64,000 bases of DNA from TMED27 sp964350695 (GCA_964350695.1 CAYGKM010000009.1:21106-85105), one strand, 5' to 3'; positions 1 to 8,381 are shown, counted from the first letter of the stretch. The notes: a model not told the origin generated them from the sequence alone. Translations and numbers: made by a program.

Positions 1-774
1 GGCGGCGTGACGCCGAAAAAGGGCGGGCAGGAGCATCTTGGTCTTCCTGTTTTCAACACTGTGAAAGAAGCAAAAGACGCGGTTGGCGTTGATGCATCCG
101 TGATCTACGTTCCCCCGCCATATGCGGCGGCGGCGATCATTGAAGCGATTGAAGCGGAAGTGCCGCTGGCGATCTGTATCACCGAAGGGATTCCTGTGCT
201 TGATATGGTGAAGGTAAAAGCGGCGCTGAAGGGTTCAAAGACTCGCCTTATCGGGCCGAACTGCCCGGGCGTTATTACGCCGGATGAATGCAAGATCGGG
301 ATTATGCCGGGTCACATTCATAAGCGTGGCAGCGTTGGGATTGTTTCACGTTCAGGTACTTTGACCTACGAAGCGGTTGCACAAACAGGCGCGGTTGGCC
401 TTGGTCAGAGCACATGTATCGGAATTGGCGGCGACCCGGTGAACGGGACAAACTTTATTGATTGTATTGATATGTTCATGAACGATCCTGAAACAGAAAG
501 CATCCTTATGATCGGTGAGATCGGCGGAACAGCGGAAATTGAAGCGGCGGAATATTATGCGTCCTTGCCGAACAAGAAACCGATTGCCGGTTTTATTGCT
601 GGTGCGACTGCCCCTCCGGGTAAGCGTATGGGCCATGCGGGCGCTTTGATCTCAGGGTCAGACGACACAGCGCCAGCGAAGATGAAAGCGATGCGCAATG
701 CGGGCTTCGTTGTATCTGAAAGCCCTGCGGGTCTTGGGATCGCGGTTAAAGAAGCGATCAAGCAAGCGGCGTAG
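1..774 (+). CDS. sucD: Succinyl-CoA synthetase (ADP-forming) alpha subunit, 5' partial
   Basis: Alpha subunit of succinyl-CoA ligase, which converts succinyl-CoA to succinate with nucleotide phosphorylation in the TCA cycle. The frame is open from the first base; about 35 N-terminal residues, including the start of the CoA-binding domain, lie outside the window. Visible family motifs are GPNCPGVITP, the SRSGTLTYE loop, GIGGDPVNGT, and GKRMGHAGALI, which holds the phosphorylated histidine (about residue 212 from base 1). The beta subunit gene sucC is expected just upstream. sucA lies 4 kb downstream, so this copy is separated from the rest of the 2-oxoglutarate block by orphan genes. Confidence 0.97.
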   Translation, partial: GGVTPKKGGQEHLGLPVFNTVKEAKDAVGVDASVIYVPPPYAAAAIIEAIEAEVPLAICITEGIPVLDMVKVKAALKGSKTRLIGPNCPGVITPDECKIGIMPGHIHKRGSVGIVSRSGTLTYEAVAQTGAVGLGQSTCIGIGGDPVNGTNFIDCIDMFMNDPETESILMIGEIGGTAEIEAAEYYASLPNKKPIAGFIAGATAPPGKRMGHAGALISGSDDTAPAKMKAMRNAGFVVSESPAGLGIAVKEAIKQAA

Positions 775-777
775 ATC

Positions 778-1269
778 ATGCTCTCCTATTTAAAAATACA
801 TTTAAGCGGCTTTGTTATGGCCGCTTTTTTGTGCCTGGCGGTTGTGCCTCTTGCACGGGCGCAAGGTGTGCTGTTTGATGATTTGCAGTATGCGGCGCGG
901 GCGCTGGTGATTACGGGCGATGAGTATGACCCCAAGGTTATGGATTTTCTCGATGTGTTAAAAGGCCGGAAAGACGGCCTGTTTGAGCGCGATATGGTGG
1001 TGATCCATTATCACGGTCAGGTTATGGAGACGATTGCGGATTTGAGCATTTTTCGCCGTGATACGCGGATTTTGGACGAGCGCGGGGAATCCCGATATTT
1101 CGAGCAGGTCTTGGGCGCGCGCAGTGATGTATTCTCGGTTAGTTTGGTGGGGAAAGACGGGCGGGTCAAAGATCAATGGTTCAGGGATGCGCCCGAGATT
1201 AGCGCGGTGTTCGAAGCCATTGACGCTATGCCGATGCGCGAGCGCGAGATTGAAGAAGGTTTGCGCTAA
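778..1269 (+). CDS. DUF4174 domain exported protein
   Basis: A 163-residue protein starting 3 bases after the sucD stop, so probably co-transcribed. Residues 1-28 look like a signal peptide (hydrophobic VMAAFLCLAV, then ALA-type site LARA/Q). The rest fits DUF4174, a small alphaproteobacterial family with a thioredoxin-like pattern: strand and helix around RALVITGDEYDPKV, then SLVGKDGRVK, and the ending AIDAMPMREREI typical of the family. No CxxC pair is present, so a redox role is not supported. The function is unknown; a periplasmic location is inferred from the leader. Confidence 0.8.
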   Translation: MLSYLKIHLSGFVMAAFLCLAVVPLARAQGVLFDDLQYAARALVITGDEYDPKVMDFLDVLKGRKDGLFERDMVVIHYHGQVMETIADLSIFRRDTRILDERGESRYFEQVLGARSDVFSVSLVGKDGRVKDQWFRDAPEISAVFEAIDAMPMREREIEEGLR

Positions 1270-1288
1270 GTCTTATGTCTTGTTTTCA

Positions 1289-1316
1289 TTGACATAATTT
1301 TTTATTGTTTTATAGT
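1289..1316 (+). promoter_or_regulatory. Sigma-70-type promoter
   Basis: TTGACA (1289-1294), a 16-base spacer and TATAGT (1311-1316). This is the best promoter match noticed in the window, with a perfect -35 and five of six bases in the -10. It lies just past the DUF4174 stop and points at the orphan gene starting at 1344, giving a leader of roughly 20 bases. Confidence 0.7.
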
Positions 1317-1343
1317 CTGCGTTCTTAATCATTGAGTAGCAGC

Positions 1344-1760
1344 ATGTTAGATAAAGACGAGCAAAGAGTTGTAGAGCAGTATTTGGGTTTGCGTGAGGGC
1401 GCGGTAAACGCATATTCTGAGTATGTTGATGCGTTTACGTTTGGTGATTTTTACGATCTTTTAGGTAGTGAAATCAGAACTCGCACCGGTATCTATGACC
1501 CTTCAAAAAGAATATTTATTCTTGCTGGAAGCGGCGCTGTTTTAGTGGGCGGCGTTTTGGGGAATCTTTTTAATGTGATGAGCGATGCCGCTGATACGAC
1601 CTGTAAAATTGTTGGCGTGGGTGTTTTGCTCTATGAGGGTATTAGCGCGCTTCGGCCTGTTTTGGAAAATAAACTCGCGAAGGTTAAATCCGAGATTTTA
1701 CAGGCTTTGCCCGAAGAGGCATTCATCCGAACCGATATTTCAGATGATTTTGAACCTTAA
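1344..1760 (+). CDS. Orphan protein with hydrophobic middle segment
   Basis: A 138-residue protein I do not recognise. The ATG is preferred over an in-frame TTG at 1332 because the promoter at 1289-1316 leaves a normal leader for the ATG. The N-terminus is charged (MLDKDEQRVVEQYLGLREG). Two apolar stretches follow, ILAGSGAVLVGGVLGNLF and VGVGVLLYEGISAL, which could form a membrane hairpin, then an amphipathic C-terminus. It is a single gene with its own promoter, facing the convergent orphan at 1819-2625. Confidence 0.6.
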   Translation: MLDKDEQRVVEQYLGLREGAVNAYSEYVDAFTFGDFYDLLGSEIRTRTGIYDPSKRIFILAGSGAVLVGGVLGNLFNVMSDAADTTCKIVGVGVLLYEGISALRPVLENKLAKVKSEILQALPEEAFIRTDISDDFEP

Positions 1761-1818
1761 ACACAATTTTTTACGAGAACTCATACAAATAATCAGATAT
1801 CTATGCCGAGGCCCTGCG

Positions 1819-2625
1819 CTAGAGGCGGGCATCTTCGTATGCAAGGATGGGCTGAAGCTCGCCGTTATCGTCTTTGCGGACAAACCCTGTGGAGATTGCA
1901 AAATCTTCGAGTGTTCCAATGCCTGTTTCAGCCCCGGCTTTTCTCAAACCGATAATGGAACCGGTGCCAAAAAGCGTATTGATTTTTGAAATTTCTACGC
2001 CCAAAAGATCGTCAACAGGCGCTGTTTCATAAATCATAACGTGGAGCGCAATAGTGTTAAACATTGCATAAAATGGTATGCGTTGCGGTTTGCCGTTACT
2101 TGCATGATTGAATGCGTTATCCAGTTTCATCGCAATCGTTTTTGCTCTGGCCTGAATTTTTAATGAAATATCGGGCGGCGCGCTTTGAGCGGTTTTTTGG
2201 CTGTCTATGCGTTTTAATTGATGTTCGTAAAAGGCGCTAAGTGTAAGGCCTCTTTCGCGCAGCGTTGTAGCAACAACGCTGTAGCCGACGCAATCTTCCG
2301 GAAGGCCAATTTTTGTTGCCGCATTTGGATAATACCCCGTTTTTTCATGAACATTTCTTATGGCTTGAAAAATTTCACGATCGCTCGGGTGTCTTTGGCC
2401 ATGCATTTTTCTTTGTGGTGGCGGCGCGTTATCTTGCTTTGCGGGGGCTCTGGATTTTATAAAAGGCTCCATCAGGGCTTTAAAATCTGTTTTTTGGTCG
2501 GCCGTGCTGGGCTCTATGGAATCCAGAGCCCTGTCGATAATAGCTTTAATAGCGCTATCATTCGTAATTGAGAAATCGTTAATGATTGCGGCTCTTGCGC
2601 GTAGTCTGAAGTTGTATTCATCCAT
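1819..2625 (-). CDS. Orphan hypothetical protein, 268 aa
   Basis: Unrecognised soluble protein with no signal peptide or membrane segment. Residues 1-60 are helical and charged, and a Pro/Gln/Lys-rich linker (APAKQDNAPPPQRK) follows. The segment beginning HPSDREIFQAIRNVHEK continues as TGYYPNAATKIGLPED and TTLRERGLTL, with the spacing of a small winged-helix or HTH unit, although no family can be named. The C-terminal third is mixed alpha/beta (YAMFNTIALHVMIYET). The start lies next to an AT-rich gap and no strong ribosome binding site is visible. A DNA-binding role is only a guess. Confidence 0.55.
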   Translation of the reverse strand: MDEYNFRLRARAAIINDFSITNDSAIKAIIDRALDSIEPSTADQKTDFKALMEPFIKSRAPAKQDNAPPPQRKMHGQRHPSDREIFQAIRNVHEKTGYYPNAATKIGLPEDCVGYSVVATTLRERGLTLSAFYEHQLKRIDSQKTAQSAPPDISLKIQARAKTIAMKLDNAFNHASNGKPQRIPFYAMFNTIALHVMIYETAPVDDLLGVEISKINTLFGTGSIIGLRKAGAETGIGTLEDFAISTGFVRKDDNGELQPILAYEDARL

Positions 2626-2854
2626 GGGGCGTTCTTTACAGCTCTAATTTTTTCTTGGTTTTTTTTACAGAATAGCGCCGATATTGTCAATGTTTACGGA
2701 AAATAATACCGCGTGGTAGAAAGTGCAGGCAGGTTTTGCCGCGTTTTTGGGATGCGATCAAGTTATAAACACAATTAAATCAATTACTTAAGCCATATAA
2801 TGGATTACGTAAAATATGGCATGAGGGTTGCATATATCTTGGTATAGGAACAGA

Positions 2855-2875
2855 CCGGCGCGGGTTAATCGCCGG
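2855..2875 (+). promoter_or_regulatory. Leader hairpin before the 39-residue peptide
   Basis: CCGGCG and CGCCGG form a six-pair all-GC stem with a nine-base loop, about 20 bases upstream of the peptide's ribosome binding site. An outer inverted pair, GCCATA (2792-2797) and TATGGC (2815-2820), lies upstream. It may control access to the leader or stabilise the transcript; no riboswitch family is recognisable. Confidence 0.4.
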
Positions 2876-2905
2876 ACAGATCAAAAAAAACAGGGAGTAT
2901 TTGAA

Positions 2906-3025
2906 ATGTCTAACTTTATATATGGAATTGCGATCAGTATTACAGTTTTCACAATGGTGAATATCATTGATGACAATATTCCAAACAACGTCGCTTATTA
3001 CGTTGATTTGGTGGTGCCTTTTTAA
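2906..3025 (+). CDS. 39-residue hydrophobic peptide
   Basis: A very small gene with a good ribosome binding site (GGGAG, 2893-2897). The ATG at 2906 is preferred over an upstream in-frame ATG at 2828 because only this one has the site. Residues 4-24 (FIYGIAISITVFTMVNII) can span a membrane, and the tail is acidic then apolar. A hairpin, CCGGCG (2855-2860) with CGCCGG (2870-2875), lies in the leader, and the large stem-loop at 3078-3176 lies just downstream. This layout resembles type I toxin genes or small membrane regulators, but the sequence is not one I recognise. Confidence 0.5.
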   Translation: MSNFIYGIAISITVFTMVNIIDDNIPNNVAYYVDLVVPF

Positions 3026-3077
3026 GGCTAGAAATGAACGACTAAAACTAACCACTAACATTAAGGTTTAAGCAAGC

Positions 3078-3176
3078 AGCAAGCTATGGAGCGTTTTTAT
3101 AATCGGGCCTTTACCCCAAACCCTCGACACCCACACCCACCCTCAAAGGCTTTATAAAAATCTCCATAGTTTTGCT
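3078..3176. repeat. Large imperfect inverted repeat with a G-quadruplex-type loop strand
   Basis: The left arm (3078-3112) and right arm (3145-3176) pair in four blocks: AGCAA, CTATGGAG, TTTTTATAA and GCCTTT, about 28 base pairs with small bulges. The 32-base loop (3113-3144) is almost only C and A on the plus strand. Its complement has five G-tracts of three or more separated by 1, 3, 6 and 3 bases, which meets the usual G-quadruplex rule. It lies in the 208-base gap between the 39-residue peptide and the 3234 gene. It is not a simple terminator because no T-run follows the stem. It may be a structured RNA, a MITE-like remnant or a DNA structural site. Confidence 0.65.
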
Positions 3177-3233
3177 CATCTCCCAGGGGCTCTTTCGGTT
3201 TCCATTTATCTTCTTTCAATGTAAGATAAATTT

Positions 3234-3818
3234 ATGACCGAAGAGTCCCTTATTAATACCAATATCCTTGAGAACCTCAGCCCTGATCAGCGGTTGAATA
3301 TCGTCAGCTTGCCCTATCGGGTCGGGCTTTGGATATCGGTGAGCGATCAAACAGGCGGCAATAAGGCCGATGCCAAAGAGCTTTTGGCGCTTTCCAACAT
3401 AATCAGCGGGTTCGCGAGCCAGGTTTTCGGCTCCGAGCTTTTGCAATATGTGATGCAAGAAACCGTGAACCGTAAAGGGGAATGGGAGAAGTGGACGGCG
3501 CATATCAATAATGTGCCGAAAGAGGCGGAAGCGGCGCTGGATGTTCTGCGGGCGCATGCACCGGAAAACGAAGTGAAGGCATATGTCAGCCGCTTGATGG
3601 AGATTTCCGAGGCGGTGGCGCTGGCGTTCCGTGAGTATGAGAATATGACCTTCTCCGACAAGTTGAGGGTTTACGGGCTTTATATTATGAGCGTGATCAA
3701 GGGCAAGTTTTCGGACGGTCCCCGTAAGACATTCGACCAATTCCTTCGCATATCTTTAAACGAGCGCAAGGCGCTGAACGCTCTGGCGGCCGCTATGGGC
3801 ACTAAATACGCATCTTAA
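3234..3818 (+). CDS. Orphan protein, first of a paralogous pair
   Basis: A 194-residue soluble helical protein. Residues 17-60 (RLNIVSLPYRVGLWIS, then SDQTGGNKADAKELLAL) align with the start of the next gene (LELLASLPYKVGVFIS, then DDVDGESDDEREMAAL), and both have a conserved Trp-containing middle (GEWEKWTAH, RPEWPRWAD) and a helix with EAVALAFREY or RTVAQAHGEF. The acidic turn followed by Glu-rich helices recalls TerB-like folds, but in this copy the acidic loop is weaker. Nine bases separate the two genes, so they are likely one operon made by tandem duplication. Function unknown. Confidence 0.65.
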   Translation: MTEESLINTNILENLSPDQRLNIVSLPYRVGLWISVSDQTGGNKADAKELLALSNIISGFASQVFGSELLQYVMQETVNRKGEWEKWTAHINNVPKEAEAALDVLRAHAPENEVKAYVSRLMEISEAVALAFREYENMTFSDKLRVYGLYIMSVIKGKFSDGPRKTFDQFLRISLNERKALNALAAAMGTKYAS

Positions 3819-3827
3819 GGGGCGAGC

Positions 3828-4364
3828 ATGAGCGATTTATCACAATTTTCAGGCAGTGAACTCGAACTTTTGGCGTCGTTGCCATACAAGGTCGGGGTTT
3901 TTATCAGCCACGCCGATGATGTTGACGGGGAAAGCGATGACGAGCGCGAGATGGCGGCGCTGGAGCTGTGCCTTAAGGCGATTGCCAAGGCGCATGAAGA
4001 TAAGCCCTTTACGGCGGCGGTGATGAAGCAGAGCTTGACGATGAGGCCTGAGTGGCCGCGCTGGGCGGATCGTTCTTTTCGGGTGTGCGATGAGGCGGAA
4101 ATGGCGGCGGCGTTGCTTTCAACGAAGCTGGATGAGGACGCGCTTAAAGATTTTAAACGGGCTTTGATGCGGATTGCGAGAACTGTGGCGCAGGCGCATG
4201 GCGAGTTCGGGCAGTTTGATGATGAAAGTGATAAAGGCGGCGTATTTGGCGCGTTTGTGAATAAGTTCGTTGGCGGTTTTGCGAAAGATGACGCCGATCA
4301 GCCGATGAATGTTAGCGCGGCGGAAGAGGCTGCGATACATCAACTTCGGGCGAGTTTACAATAA
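3828..4364 (+). CDS. Orphan protein, second of the pair; TerB-like acidic loop
   Basis: A 178-residue paralogue of the preceding gene, with a good ribosome binding site (AGGGGCGAG). The N-terminal loop ADDVDGESDDERE resembles the DGE acidic loop of TerB-like domains, and a second helical repeat contains AQAHGEFGQFDDESD. Near the C-terminus is a short apolar stretch (GGVFGAFVNKFVGGF) that could be an amphipathic helix. Its last 53 bases overlap the convergent gene at 4312-4704. A TerB relation is an inference from pattern only; metal binding or stress function is unproven. Confidence 0.65.
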   Translation: MSDLSQFSGSELELLASLPYKVGVFISHADDVDGESDDEREMAALELCLKAIAKAHEDKPFTAAVMKQSLTMRPEWPRWADRSFRVCDEAEMAAALLSTKLDEDALKDFKRALMRIARTVAQAHGEFGQFDDESDKGGVFGAFVNKFVGGFAKDDADQPMNVSAAEEAAIHQLRASLQ

Positions 4365-4704
4365 CCACCATATTGCCTTTTTTCGTGATGCGGTGCGCAC
4401 CTTGCATACCTGTGGCGGTAAGGTCTTTGGCTTCCACAACGGCCCTCCCCAAATATGGGCTTTTATTTCCCCCTGTATTTTTCAGCTCTTTTTTCGCGTC
4501 TTTCCAAGGCGCAGCGCTTACATCGACAGCAACAGTTTTAGAGGCGCGGTCATATCCGGCAACGCGGCCCCAAAGACCACGCAGATCTACAACGTTTGTC
4601 TCGCCGTCTTTTTCTACTATGACGGAGCGCAAGCCGTTTTCGCCTTCGACTTCTTCCAGGTGAACGAGGGTTCCTGCGGCGTGAAATTTGCAAATATTAG
4701 TCAT
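4312..4704 (-). CDS. Orphan hypothetical protein, 130 aa
   Basis: A 130-residue protein with a strong ribosome binding site (AAGGAG, 8 bases before the ATG). It is mostly beta in pattern: TLVHLEEVEG, LRSVIVEKDG, VVDLRGLWGRVAGYD, KTVAVDVSA and MVVIVNS. No signal peptide or known domain can be seen. It is transcribed away from sucA and overlaps the convergent gene's 3' end by 53 bases. I do not recognise the family. Confidence 0.6.
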   Translation of the reverse strand: MTNICKFHAAGTLVHLEEVEGENGLRSVIVEKDGETNVVDLRGLWGRVAGYDRASKTVAVDVSAAPWKDAKKELKNTGGNKSPYLGRAVVEAKDLTATGMQGAHRITKKGNMVVIVNSPEVDVSQPLPPR

Positions 4705-4805
4705 GTGTTTCTCCTTGAGTGCTTTATTTGCATAATAAACTAACGCTTGTCAACAAAAACCTCTGGAAATATTCGGGGGATATATCGCGAAAAAACGCAT
4801 CGCGC

Positions 4806-4834
4806 TTGACCTTGCTTTTGCAAAACATTAAATC
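4806..4834 (+). promoter_or_regulatory. Possible promoter for sucA operon
   Basis: TTGACC (4806-4811), a 17-base spacer and TAAATC (4829-4834), 45 bases before the sucA ATG. The -35 is good and the -10 is weak. The same TAAATC -10 at the same 17-base spacing occurs before atpH (24416-24444), which slightly strengthens both. Confidence 0.4.
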
Positions 4835-4878
4835 CATTATACATCCAGAATTTGAGACCGTTTCAAAAGGTAAAACCC

Positions 4879-7758
4879 ATGGCAATACAATCTGAAAACC
4901 TGACTTTTCTTTCCGGCCCGAACGCCGAATATATCGCGCAGCTTTATGGCGAGTTTTTAACGAACCCTTCAAAGGTGGATGCGAGCTGGCAGGAGTTTTT
5001 CGGTGGATTGGACGAGACAGAGGCGGCTTCTCTTAGCGACCTTGCGGGCGCGAGCTGGACGCCGATGGAAAACTCACGTGCGGCGCGCCGTTTCGGGATG
5101 ACCCCTGCGGAGCCTGCTAATGATGCGAAGCCTGCTGGCGGCAAAGTTTCGGCAGAGGATTCCAAGCAAGCGGCGATGGATTCTATCCGCGCGATGAAGC
5201 TTGTGCGGGCGTATCGCTCTCATGGGCATATGATTTCCGATCTTGACCCGTTGGGCATGAAAGAGATTGGTACGTTCCCCGAGCTTGAGCCTTCTCATTA
5301 CGGCTTTAGCGCCGCGGATCTTGATCGCCCCGTCTATGTTGGCGGCGTTTTGGGATTGGAAACAGTGAGCATAAGCCAGCTTGTTCGCACGCTTAAGCAG
5401 ATTTACTGTGACAAGATCGGCGTGGAATACATGCATTTGACGATGCAGGAAGAAATTGATTGGGTGCAGGCCCGTATAGAAGAGCCGCGCAACAAGACGG
5501 ACTTTACCGTAGAGGGCAAAAAAGCGATTTTGCGCCGGATGATTGCCGCCGAAGGGTTTGAGCAGTTCTTGCATAAGAAATATCCCGGTACGAAGCGTTT
5601 TGGCGTGGATGGCGGGGAAGCGCTGATCCCGATGATGGAACAAATTATGAAGCGCGGCGGGCAGCTCGGATTGCAGGAGATCGTGGTGGGCATGGCACAT
5701 CGCGGGCGTTTGAACGTGCTGACCAATGTGATGGGCAAGCCTTTTACGGCGGTGTTTGCGGAGTTTCAGGGGCAGTCTTCTACGCCTGATGATGTGCAAG
5801 GATCGGGGGATGTTAAATACCACCTCGGAACATCGAGCGACCGTGATTTTGACGGCAATAATGTGCATTTGTCTTTGACGGCGAACCCGTCTCACCTTGA
5901 ATTTGTAAACCCTGTTGTGATCGGCAAAGTACGCGCGAAACAGCTTCAGCGCGGCGGGTCGGAAGATGCGACCGTGTTGCCGCTTCTTCTTCATGGCGAT
6001 GCGGCCTTTGCGGGGCAAGGGATTACGGCAGAAACGCTTATGATTTCAGAGCTTCCCGGATACCGCGTCGGCGGGACGATCCATATTGTGATCAATAACC
6101 AGATCGGTTTCACGACGATGCCGAAATTCTCCCGCTCAGGGCCATATTCAACGGATGTTGCGAAGATGCTTGCGGCGCCGATCTTCCATGTGAACGGGGA
6201 TGACCCGGAAGCGGTTGTGCATGTTGCGCGGATTGCGACGGAGTTCCGCCAGAAGTTTAAACGTGATGTGGTGATTGATATGTATTGTTATCGCCGCTTT
6301 GGGCATAATGAGGGCGATGAGCCTGCGTTCACACAGCCCTTGATGTATAAACAAATTGCGCAGCAAAAAACAGCGCGCGAAATTTATGCTGCGCAGTTGG
6401 TTGCGGAGAAAGTGCTGAGCGCGGATGAAGCGCAAGCGATGGTGGATGAGAACACCAAAGAGCTTGATGATGCGTTCGAGGCCACCAAAACCTATAGACC
6501 GAATGAAGCGGATTTCTTGGGCGGTGCCTGGGAAGGGATGCATGTTGCGCCTGATGGTGCGCGCCGCGGTGAGACTGCGATTTCGGATGATACGCTTCAG
6601 GCGGTGGGCAAGGTTCTCACGGCTGTGCCGGATGGTTTTAACATCAATAAAAAGCTGCAGCGCGTTTTGGATGCGAAGACCGAAATGCTGGAAAGCGGCG
6701 AAGGGTTTGATTGGGCGATGGGCGAGGCGCTTGCGTTCGGGTCATTGCTTGAGCATGGATTTGATGTGCGCTTGTCAGGGCAAGATGTCGGGCGCGGCAC
6801 ATTCTCGCATCGTCATGCGATTTGGTATGATCAGGAAAACGAGAATAAGTATATTCCGCTGCAGCATATTAAAGAGGATCAACCGCGTTTTGAAGCGCAT
6901 GACAGCCCGCTTTCCGAGATGGCTGTGCTTGGTTTCGAGTATGGATATTCATTGGCTGATCCCAAGACGCTCACGATTTGGGAAGCGCAGTTCGGGGATT
7001 TTGCCAATGGCGCGCAGGTGATGTTTGACCAGTTTATTTGCTCGGGAGAATCAAAGTGGCTGCGGATGTCCGGTCTTACAATGCTTTTGCCGCATGGGTA
7101 TGAAGGGCAAGGGCCGGAGCATAGCTCGGCGCGCCCCGAGCGTTTCTTGCAAAACGCAGCAGAAGATAACTGGCAGATTTGCAACTGCACAACGCCTGCG
7201 AATTATTTCCATGCGCTGCGCCGCCAAATGGTGCGTGATTTCCGCAAGCCTTTGGTGATTATGACGCCGAAATCTTTGCTGCGGCATAAGTTGGCTGTTT
7301 CGAAAGTGGAAGACTTTACTGAAGGCAGCACGTTCCACCGCGTACTTTGGGATGATGATCGCGAAAGCCTCGTGAAAGCCGATAAAATTAAACGCGTCGT
7401 GCTTTGCACGGGTAAGGTTTATTACGATCTATTGGCGGAGCGCCGCGAGCGCGGAATTGACGATATTACACTGATCCGCGTCGAGCAGCTTTATCCGTTC
7501 CCGCATGAGGCTTTGGTTGAGGAACTGAAAGCGTTCAAGAATGCGGAATTCGTGTGGTGTCAGGAAGAGCCTGAAAACCAAGGGTACTGGACATTTGTGG
7601 ATCGCCGCATCGAGGCCGTTTTGAAGGAGCTGAAGATGAAGAATGATCGTCCGTTTTATATAGGACGTGAAGCCGCAGCGGCGCCTGCGACGGGTCTTGC
7701 GGGTCGTCACAAAGCGCAGCAAGAGAAGCTGATTGATGAAGCGCTTTCAGTAAAGTAG
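4879..7758 (+). CDS. sucA: 2-oxoglutarate dehydrogenase E1 component
   Basis: Thiamine-diphosphate-dependent E1, which decarboxylates 2-oxoglutarate and hands the succinyl group to the lipoyl arm of E2. At 959 residues it is full length. The N-terminal E2-binding segment (AEYIAQLYGEFLTNPSKV), HRGRLNVL at about 274, GDAAFAGQG at 373 and the NNQIGFTT loop at 406 are all present; the last two form the ThDP/Mg site. The ATG at 4879 is chosen over an in-frame ATG at 4852 because AAAAGG sits 8 bases upstream and the protein then begins MAIQSENLTF. The stop overlaps the thiE start by one base, so thiE to thiL are probably translated from the same mRNA. Confidence 0.97.
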   Translation: MAIQSENLTFLSGPNAEYIAQLYGEFLTNPSKVDASWQEFFGGLDETEAASLSDLAGASWTPMENSRAARRFGMTPAEPANDAKPAGGKVSAEDSKQAAMDSIRAMKLVRAYRSHGHMISDLDPLGMKEIGTFPELEPSHYGFSAADLDRPVYVGGVLGLETVSISQLVRTLKQIYCDKIGVEYMHLTMQEEIDWVQARIEEPRNKTDFTVEGKKAILRRMIAAEGFEQFLHKKYPGTKRFGVDGGEALIPMMEQIMKRGGQLGLQEIVVGMAHRGRLNVLTNVMGKPFTAVFAEFQGQSSTPDDVQGSGDVKYHLGTSSDRDFDGNNVHLSLTANPSHLEFVNPVVIGKVRAKQLQRGGSEDATVLPLLLHGDAAFAGQGITAETLMISELPGYRVGGTIHIVINNQIGFTTMPKFSRSGPYSTDVAKMLAAPIFHVNGDDPEAVVHVARIATEFRQKFKRDVVIDMYCYRRFGHNEGDEPAFTQPLMYKQIAQQKTAREIYAAQLVAEKVLSADEAQAMVDENTKELDDAFEATKTYRPNEADFLGGAWEGMHVAPDGARRGETAISDDTLQAVGKVLTAVPDGFNINKKLQRVLDAKTEMLESGEGFDWAMGEALAFGSLLEHGFDVRLSGQDVGRGTFSHRHAIWYDQENENKYIPLQHIKEDQPRFEAHDSPLSEMAVLGFEYGYSLADPKTLTIWEAQFGDFANGAQVMFDQFICSGESKWLRMSGLTMLLPHGYEGQGPEHSSARPERFLQNAAEDNWQICNCTTPANYFHALRRQMVRDFRKPLVIMTPKSLLRHKLAVSKVEDFTEGSTFHRVLWDDDRESLVKADKIKRVVLCTGKVYYDLLAERRERGIDDITLIRVEQLYPFPHEALVEELKAFKNAEFVWCQEEPENQGYWTFVDRRIEAVLKELKMKNDRPFYIGREAAAAPATGLAGRHKAQQEKLIDEALSVK

Positions 7759-8381
7759 TGCGACCTCCTTTCGACCTCTCCCTCTATTTTGTCGCCGATC
7801 CTGCTGCATGCGGTGGGCGGGATATTGTTGGTGTGGTAATGGCCGCCGTGGATGGCGGGGTTACAATGGTGCAGTACCGGAATAAATCGGGGAATATGCC
7901 CGAAATTCATATGCATTGCGCGCTGCTGGCAGAGCTGCTTAAGGGGCGCGGCGTGGCGTTCCTTGTGAATGATCATATCGACGTGGCCTTTGCGAGCGGC
8001 GCTACGGGCGTGCATTTGGGGCAGGGGGATGCCTCACCGCAAGAGGCACGGGAGAAGCTGGGCGAGGCGGCGATTATCGGCCTTACGGCCTTTACCCCTG
8101 AACATATGGCAGCGATTGACGCGCAAGTGGTGGATTATGTTGGCACGGGGCCGTTTTATCCAACGCAAACGGATAAGGGAAAGCCCGTCATGGGCGCGGA
8201 AAAATTCGCGGAGATTGCGGGCCTATCGCCTGTGCCGGTTGTTGGAATTGGCGGGATTACGCCTGAAAATGCACACGCGGTTATGGCGGCGGGTGCAAAC
8301 GGGCTTGCCATGATGCGCGCTATAAGCGAAGCTGACGACGTTAAGCGCGCAGCACGTTCGTTTTTGGAGGCCTTATCTTGA
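7758..8381 (+). CDS. thiE: Thiamine phosphate synthase
   Basis: ThiE joins HMP diphosphate with thiazole phosphate to give thiamine monophosphate. The 207 residues form one TIM barrel: VQYRNKS near 38 (phosphate/HMP site), FLVNDHIDVAFASGATG followed by VHLGQGD, GTGPFYPTQT, and VGIGGITPENA (phosphate loop). The start is GTG, sharing its first base with the sucA TAG stop, which implies translational coupling. No TPP riboswitch precedes it, since there is no leader; regulation would be that of the sucA operon. Confidence 0.95.
   Translation: MRPPFDLSLYFVADPAACGGRDIVGVVMAAVDGGVTMVQYRNKSGNMPEIHMHCALLAELLKGRGVAFLVNDHIDVAFASGATGVHLGQGDASPQEAREKLGEAAIIGLTAFTPEHMAAIDAQVVDYVGTGPFYPTQTDKGKPVMGAEKFAEIAGLSPVPVVGIGGITPENAHAVMAAGANGLAMMRAISEADDVKRAARSFLEALS

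Noticed and set aside
2828..2905. N-terminal extension of the 39-residue peptide
   Set aside because: The extension includes the leader hairpin and polar residues, and the ribosome binding site supports the later ATG.
5074..6018. Open frame of 314 codons opposite sucA
   Set aside because: Antisense to a conserved gene with mirror composition and no start signals.
7700..7770. A TPP riboswitch in front of thiE
   Set aside because: thiE starts inside the sucA stop codon, so there is no leader, and the sucA upstream region shows no THI-box sequence.
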